This document shows positions 1-64,000 of a DNA stretch of 64,000 nt, in pieces. A program made the position numbers and the translations under genes. Position 1 is the first letter of the stretch, and each line of letters starts with the position of its first letter. Origin of the DNA: Piezodorus guildinii (lineage: Eukaryota > Arthropoda > Insecta > Hemiptera > Pentatomidae); assembly GCA_023052935.1 (NCBI GenBank), contig CM041298.1, positions 117,946,977-118,010,976 on the forward strand, written 5' to 3'. The notes under the pieces were generated by a model. That model was not told the origin of the DNA. It saw nothing but the letters and a program-made list of their open reading frames with translations, and ran no database searches.

Positions 1-57646
<57,646 letters not shown>

Positions 57647-57697
57647 TTTTGGACTGATGATACAGCTATTTTGATTTTATCATGAATATTGGTTGAG
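57647..57697 (-). promoter_or_regulatory. ABCC1: ABCC1 5' leader with a six-codon upstream ORF and possible 3' splice site
   Basis: Twenty bases before the start codon is a short upstream ORF, ATG ATA AAA TCA AAA TAG (57683-57666). At about 57698 the transcript strand reads AACTTTCAG, a plausible acceptor, so the leader may be spliced to a non-coding exon farther upstream. I see no convincing core promoter. Confidence 0.45.
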
Positions 57698-58094
57698 CTG
57701 AAAGTTTGAAAAATAGATAAAACATTTTGTTCTAATAATAATTTGTTATAATAAAAATAGTCATATAAGAAAAAATAAGTACACTGTGTAAAAGCAACCC
57801 AAATATGTTGGGCAGCATCACTTGTTGAATAAAGTCTATCTCTCTCAATTATAATACAAATCTATTTAATTAAATAAAGAAAAGTATTTACTTAAATAAA
57901 TACATATATTTATTTACTTAAGTATATATATTTATTTACTTAAATAAATATAAGTAAACATAGCTCATGTCAGTATTAACACTGGGAATAGTTTCTCTTA
58001 TGCAGTGAGTTTTAAAGTGGCTGTTCAGTCAATTTTATCAAGACATAGTGTTATACTAGTAATTTTAAAATTCTTGAAACAGAAAGACTAGCTT

Positions 58095-58381
58095 GGGATC
58101 ACTTGTAGCTGGGTGGTTAGCATAACAGCCTCCTAAGCCAAAGGTCACAGGTTCAAATCCGCAAGTGGTCCTAGGATTTTTTAAAGGGAGTAAAAAATCC
58201 TTAGTTATGCCGTCCTTCGGAGGGGACGTAAAAAGGTGGTCCCGAGCCTGTGTGATGTCAGGAACTCGTTAAAGATCCCTATCCTAATAAAACCTGGATA
58301 GGCAAAATTTAGGACTCCCACTGCAGCATCCTTCGATTAGCCATAGTAGCATAAAGTGACGTTAAATAAATAAACAAACAA
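58095..58381 (+). mobile_element. tRNA-derived SINE, copy 9 (young)
   Basis: A complete copy with intact B-box-like GGTTCAAATCC and tail AAATAAATAAACAAACA. It is flanked by the perfect 16-bp duplication ACAGAAAGACTAGCTT (58079-58094 and 58382-58397). This is the best-preserved copy in the window. Confidence 0.92.
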
Positions 58382-58423
58382 ACAGAAAGACTAGCTTACC
58401 AGACAGCTCAGAAAGGAACTACT

Positions 58424-58610
58424 TTATGGAAGAAGTTTCTTTCTGTTCCATTCGAAAGTAAAATGGATCCTCTTGGGATATAAGGTGTTTAATTTTACAC
58501 AGATAGTCCAGACTTCTGGTCCAAACTTAATGGGTTTGAGAGACATGAACCCACTATAGCCAAGTTGTAGCCTCCCAGAGTCTGTAGAGCAAATTGTTTT
58601 AAAATGCACC
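58424..58610 (-). pseudogene. piggyBac-type transposase internal remnant
   Basis: The minus strand reads FMSLKPIKFGPEVWTICVKL, resembling the piggyBac core (MPxKPxKYGIKIWxLCD). Flanking conserved blocks are absent. Confidence 0.55.
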
Positions 58611-58619
58611 GCAGTTAAA

Positions 58620-59930
58620 CAGAATAGAAAATAATTTTATTCTGAAACTATTATGTAGAATTGAAATATATGATATGTTTGTCCAACAGAGAAAAGGAAC
58701 ATAATTAATTATTATTTACAATGGCGAGAGAAGAAATATTATACGACAAAAACGAAATCTTCTAAAGGCAATTTCTTCTAGAGAGAGAGAAAAAAAAAGA
58801 TTAATAAATGTTTTGATAAGCAAAATTTAAATTTGGGATGTTAACAATTGAAATGTTGATTTTTAAAGGTACTAAAGAAAATTTTTAAACGAAATTAATA
58901 TTTTGACATAATTGTACTCTAGTAATTTAATTTTATCTTAATACTATATTTTGGACATAATTGTACTCTAGTAATTTAATTTTATCTTAATACTATATTT
59001 TGACATAATTGTACTTAATACAATTAGTAATTTAATTTTATCTTAATACTATATTTTTATTTTATCTCATGAACTCTCAAATCCTTTAAAAAACTTGATT
59101 TAGAAATGCATTTATTTTCTTAAGTTACTGATTACACATGTAGTTTCGTTACAAATCATACTAAAACATTTCATTACATAACTTTAATATAGTAAAAAAA
59201 AAAGCAGTTCCAGATTTTAATGCGGTTCAATAATACAGTGATCAGAGATTTTCGCGCTTACTGTATAATTTCCTTTTGGACATCAACGTCATAATTATTT
59301 TCCTTAATTCAAAGTTAAGAGAGTTATCTTAATAAGAGCATCTTTTTGGGATAACAGAAGGTATTGGAAAAGTTGGGATTTGAATGAGGATAAAGAAGCA
59401 GCATGGCGGATATGTGTTTCAGAGAGTAGTAGAGTGGACAATAAATTAACGATCAAAAGTTTTAGTTCTGTGAGTAGGAACTTTTAAATCAGAATGGCGC
59501 GATCTTGTTTCAAGGGAGTGGATTGAGGATTAAAATTGAAGAAGTTTGGGAGTTAATAGTTTTTTAAAAGTATGATCCTAGGAAATATTTTCTGCGAGTT
59601 AAGCGACAGTAGCGTCCTCAAGACGATAGTTCATTGTACACCACACAGCAATAGTCTAAGTGGAGGGAAATAAGGATACGAGGAGCTTACGAGTGCGTAG
59701 TGGAAGAATATGACAGAATCGATGGAAACTTTTAAGGGTACTTATTGTTTTTCAGGCGATTTGGTAATATGGAGTTGCAAGGAAAGGGAATGGTCGATAG
59801 TGAACCTAGGTTTTTGATTGAAGAACTTAAGGTAATTGGGTGATTATTGAGATCGTATCGGGAAAGGTGTGGGGGTGAGGTAGCCGATAAGGTTAGCGCG
59901 TGTTGTTCAGCAACCAAATGATCTGAAACT
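58620..59930 (-). pseudogene. CR1-like LINE 3' part with an internal triplication
   Basis: Bases 59320-59930 resemble the bodies of the copies at 15640 and 56060 (GCAATAGTCTAAGTGGAGGG, compare GCAATAGTCGAAGTGGGGAA). At 58898-59055 a unit of about 50 bp, ATTTTGACATAATTGTACTC onward, is repeated three times. Confidence 0.55.
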
Positions 59931-60061
59931 TGAGATAAAAATAATTACGTGTACGCGTCTCGGTGCCGGAGGCTCGTCATTTATCCCCACCCTCAACCTT
60001 TGGTCTGATAAACTCCCGTATAGCCTTCAAAGGCGAGGTAGTAATGGACAAAAGGAAAAAA

Positions 60062-60975
60062 AATCAGGTGCGGGCAACGCACGACTTTTACTTACCTCCG
60101 TTTTGAAAATCGATTAAAGAATTTTCAAATACAGTTAGAGATAAAAATTAGTGAAACTATTAAAGAATTAATTAAATTGAATTTCTATAGAAACATATGT
60201 TTTATTAAAAGATCAATTATACTATCATCTAAAATAATCAGTTAGTTTAATCGGCTTTTCATCACTCTTTATTAGCTTTTACAAGCTTGTGTATTAGATA
60301 ATATTTTTTTCTAAAATCTTTAGCTTTCCAACGGTATATTATACATGTATATTAATGTTCTAATGTTTAAAAACAAAAAATGCATTAAAAAAATATTATT
60401 TCAGTTTTTTCCTTTTGTTGGGTATCGAATTCATTTAATTTATATATTTAGCTGTTTTTCATCAGTGGTAACAAGATAATATAGTTATTTTTTTTATAGA
60501 ATCAACAACATTAAAGGTACTTTAGAAAAAGAAAATTTAAAATATTGGCATTTGAGCCCTATCAGACTATTTTAATCAGAATGAAACCTGTATGATATTA
60601 AAGCCTATCAAATTTTACAACGATATAGCGAGTTTATTCAAAATCGTCGGAACTGTTTTTGAGAAAATCATAAAAAGGTGCATTATGCATGGTATAAAGT
60701 GCCTCTTCTGGTTAGCCTAATTTGATGAAAAAGTTTTTGTAACATCTCGGTCGTATATTAATCTTAAATATGATATTTCAGTTTCATAGGGCTTTTAGTT
60801 TCCGCCCGGGAGTTACCACACACACACTCACAGACACACATATAGACCTTTTTGCGGGACTTGGTTATTTGGACTCAGGGGACACTAAAACGTGTATTTC
60901 CGTTGAAAACTTAAATTCGAAAATTTTCGCGATCGCAATACTTTCCTTACTATATATAGTAAGTGAAAGTAAAAA
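60062..60975 (+). repeat. 0.9 kb repeat family, copy e
   Basis: Full-length copy from CAGGTGCGGGCAACGCACGA to ACTATATATAGTAAGTGAAA. It has an intact terminal palindrome and an internal CA-rich tract at 60818-60840. Confidence 0.88.
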
Positions 60976-61880
60976 ACAAAGATTTTGAAAGATAATATTA
61001 GATCTAATGAGGCATTTGGAATCTATGACAACGGCTTGAGTTTTTATAATATTTTACGAATTAGAATTGAGGCACAAAGGTTCAGAGCTATAGGAGGAAA
61101 CCGGACTCTTGGTTCTATCAAGGAAGGATTTCTCTCAGTTAGTGACTTACATAAAAATAATGTGTAAAGCTGGAAAACGAAATAGGCTCAATCCGCTTAA
61201 ATCTCGGTTGAAGAAGACCTGATTGAAGTTGATCAAACAGAGGAGTTGCGGCTGAAAGACGATCGTCCAAGAGATGAAGTTAGTAACTCTAAGCAATTGG
61301 GACAGGTTGTAGATGTCTGTGAACATATTCACAACAAATGTAATGTTGCCGAAAGGCAGGAGAGGGTAAATAATAATTTAAAAAAACTTACCAAATAAGA
61401 ACGATTATGAAAAGGTGCGTGGTGTATACCAGCAAATAATTAGAGGCGTGTTCACAATTTGCTTTGAATCGAACAATACTTCAGGTGTAACTGAAATCTT
61501 ATCAGTTCGCACCAGCTGATAAATGAGAGTTTTATCAGGTAGTGGAATCCGAAGCAATCTCGGGCAGTTTTGCGTAAACCATCAAATGGTTTACGAAATT
61601 AAACAATATCATATATCAAGTGCATATTTGATGCGATTTATTATGGGCATTAACAACAGGATTATAATGATACAGAGGAATCGAACCACTAATATTTAAT
61701 TATTAACAGACTACGATAAAAAGATTCTTTTTTTCAAATAACAGTAAAAATCCAACCATCCATTTAGGCATTATTAGGACAGAAAACACATACCATTATA
61801 TAAACACGGACTACAGATTGGACATCTCATAACAACAACATTAAATAACCGATTAAGTCGAGCTCGTTTGAACATCATTC
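60976..61880. other. Upstream region without recognised gene
   Basis: A 60-codon + frame (60985-61167) and nearby text have no recognised relative; weak LINE-like phrases near 61200 are not enough for a call. This region could hold distal ABCC1 regulatory sequence, but nothing specific is visible. Confidence 0.35.
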
Positions 61881-61889
61881 CAAATAGTT

Positions 61890-63020
61890 CAACATAGACT
61901 TTTAAAAATGGCCACTTTAGACCAAAAATTTTGCACCTTTTTACGATTTTCTCGAAAACGGCTCTAATGATTTTAATTAAGCATGCTATATCAATGTAAA
62001 ATTTAATGGGCTTTAATATCATGTAGGTTTCATTCTGATTGAAATAATGTGACAGGTCTCTAATGCCGAATTTTTGTATTTTCTTCCTCTAATGTACCTT
62101 TAATTTATTACTTTCACTTACTATATATAGTAAGGGGAAGTATTGCGATCGTGAAAATTTTCAAATTCCAGTTTTCACGTTTTAGGGTCCCCTTTCTTTT
62201 CACATACAGTTAGAGATAAAAATTAGTGAAACTATTAAAGAATTAATTAAAATGAATTTCTATAGAAACATTTGTTTTATTAAAAAATCTATTATATTAT
62301 TATCTAAAATAATCAGTTAGTTTTATCTTCTTTTCATCACTCTCTATTAACTTTTAAAAGCTTGAGTTTAAGATTATATTTTTTCTAAAATCTTTAGTTT
62401 TCCAACGGTATATTACTGTTCTTATGTTCAAAAACAAAAAATTGCATTAAAAAAATATTTTTCCAGTTTTCTCCTTTAGTTGTTTTTCAAATTCGCTCAA
62501 CTTGCATATTTCGCTGTTATTTATAAGTAGTAACAAGATAATATAGTTATTTTTATAGAATCTGCAGAATTAAAGGTACTTTAGAGGAAGAAAATTTAAA
62601 ATATGGGCATTAAAGACCTGTTAGACCATTTTAATCCGAATAAAACCTACATGATATTAAGTCCATTAAATTTTACATCGATATAGCGAGTTTAATCAAA
62701 ATCGTGGGAACGGTTTTTGAGAAAATCGATAAAAGGTGCAAGATGCATGGTATAAAGTGGCTCTTCTGGTAAGCTCATTTTGATGAAAAAGGTTTTGTAA
62801 CGTCTCGGGCGTATATTAGTCTTAAATATGAAATTTCAGTTTCATAGGACTTACCGATTCCTCCCGGGAGTTACCACACACACACAGACCTTTTTGCGGA
62901 ACTTGGTTATTTGGACTCAGGGGACCCTAAAATGCGTATTTCCGTTGAAAACTGGAATTTGTAAATTTTCACGATCGCAATACTTTCCCTTACTATATAT
63001 AGTTAGTGAAAGTAAAATCA
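61890..63020. repeat. 0.9 kb repeat family, rearranged head-to-head copies f-h
   Basis: A partial reverse segment (61890-62105), then a reverse terminal piece (62106-62195, starting CTTTCACTTACTATATATAG), joined at about 62196 to a nearly full forward copy (62202-63018, ending CCTTACTATATATAGTTAGT). The join is internal to both copies. Confidence 0.75.
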
Positions 63021-63149
63021 TGTCTCGGGAAATGGCAATGTTTGTCAGATCACTGTCTTGCATAGTGAAAGTCACCTTAGGATGGGTCTTTTTCATGGGG
63101 AATTTTACAGACTAGCTATTGATTTCAGGAGTCATCAATTGATTAACAA

Positions 63150-63245
63150 ATCTTTTTCATCTCTAACTGTATTTACAAATTTTTAAATTGTTTTTAAACA
63201 ACAGAGGCACGTGAAAAATCTTGAGTTAAGCGCACCAGATTTTTC
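63150..63245 (-). repeat. 0.9 kb repeat family, end fragment
   Basis: Contains ATCTCTAACTGTATTTACAA and GCGCACCAGATTTTT, the start end of the family in reverse. Confidence 0.65.
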
Positions 63246-63574
63246 TAGTTATCATAGAACCTAAATACTTAAATTTCTCTACGTGTTCAAAGGTATATCC
63301 TGGTATACTAATCACACCAAGATCGCACTAATAACTACTTATCGCATATCTCAAGATTCAATAAGGTAAAGAAAAAAAAAAAAAAAAACTTCCTGTACTG
63401 AAATGTTGACTAGCTCTCTTACTAATCCAAACATACCTGCAGACTAACAGATTGAGACAGAGCATTTTTAGATGCAACTCCTCTAAATAATAGTCCTTAA
63501 AAAAGATTTAGCTTTTTGGGAAAACTCGTAGGAACATTTTGAGTTGGATCAATTCAATCTATCCAAGGATTGAT

Positions 63575-64000
63575 ACCTGGTCCGAGCCAAATCAGTATTT
63601 TGAATTTTAAGCATTGGATTCGGGAAGAATTTAATGGTTTAGAAGAGCCCCATAGCTCTACCCTGTAAGTCCAGATTGGTCTTATAATAGTCATGTAGAT
63701 GAGCCTTCTTTAGTTAAGAGGAAGGTTTGACCATTTGTCTATTAAGTGTTGAAGTAGCCAAAAACGAGCAGTTTCTTGTCGTTTTAGTCGTCTATGAGGA
63801 TCCCAAGTTAGACATTTGTCAAGAAGGAGACCTAGGTATCTGATCTGTTCAACAGGAACTAGTTGAGTGTTATTAAAGGATACTTTAGGGCGGGAAGTCA
63901 AAGGTTTACGACGAAGTGTAAAGGTAATTTGTTGGAATTTATTTTTATTCTCCAGTTCTGACACCATACTTCTAGGTCTTTGATGTGGGCTTGAAGGGTA
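63575..64000 (-). mobile_element. Jockey-like LINE fragment running off the window
   Basis: The minus strand 63967-63710 encodes KVSFNNTQLVPVEQIRYLGL and KRQETARFWLLQHLIDKWSN, nearly the same as at 4542-4898. It shares GGATTGATACCTGGTCCG at its left end with the 4477 copy, with an internal deletion. Confidence 0.8.

Overview
The window is AT-rich, intron-rich animal DNA from an arthropod, most likely an insect. It is dominated by one host gene read on the minus strand: a multidrug-resistance-associated protein of the ABCC1 (MRP1) type. I can place 31 coding exons from the start codon at 57646 to a last partial exon at 1-56. All splice phases are compatible, giving 1,494 codons plus one base. 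The full N-terminal TMD0, both membrane domains and both nucleotide-binding domains are present. Only the last few dozen residues and the 3' UTR lie off the left edge.

The introns and the 6 kb upstream of the gene are filled with mobile elements. They include: an R1-like LINE fragment (760-1110); a Jockey-like LINE split by a second LINE (4225-10290); RTE-like, Jockey-like and CR1-like remnants throughout; a near-complete RTE-type retrotransposon in intron 8 (40170-46871); a tRNA-derived SINE family with about nine copies, three with visible target-site duplications; a second tRNA-like SINE with a fold-back tail (48806-49139); a 1.1 kb non-autonomous hAT element with an 8-bp duplication (51955-53053); several small inverted-repeat elements; two decayed piggyBac transposase fragments; and an unclassified 0.9 kb repeat family with a palindromic terminus, present at least eight times.

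Intron 20 (20318-25533) stands out. It holds a 3.8 kb G-rich 68-bp minisatellite whose central 1.5 kb is eroded mostly by small deletions. At its 5' end there is a nine-copy, roughly 31-bp tandem array that duplicates the end of exon 20 together with its 5' splice site.

Two features of the RTE element deserve attention. Its ORF1 and ORF2 are in the same frame, separated by one TAG stop, with no ATG before the endonuclease motifs. The locus also contains a duplicated 5' half and a LINE piece between a single pair of target-site duplications, which points to misassembly or a secondary rearrangement. Small indels cluster in this stretch and in the minisatellite core, as expected of an incompletely polished long-read assembly.

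I found no credible non-transposon gene other than the ABCC gene, no CRISPR array, and no canonical tRNA or rRNA gene.
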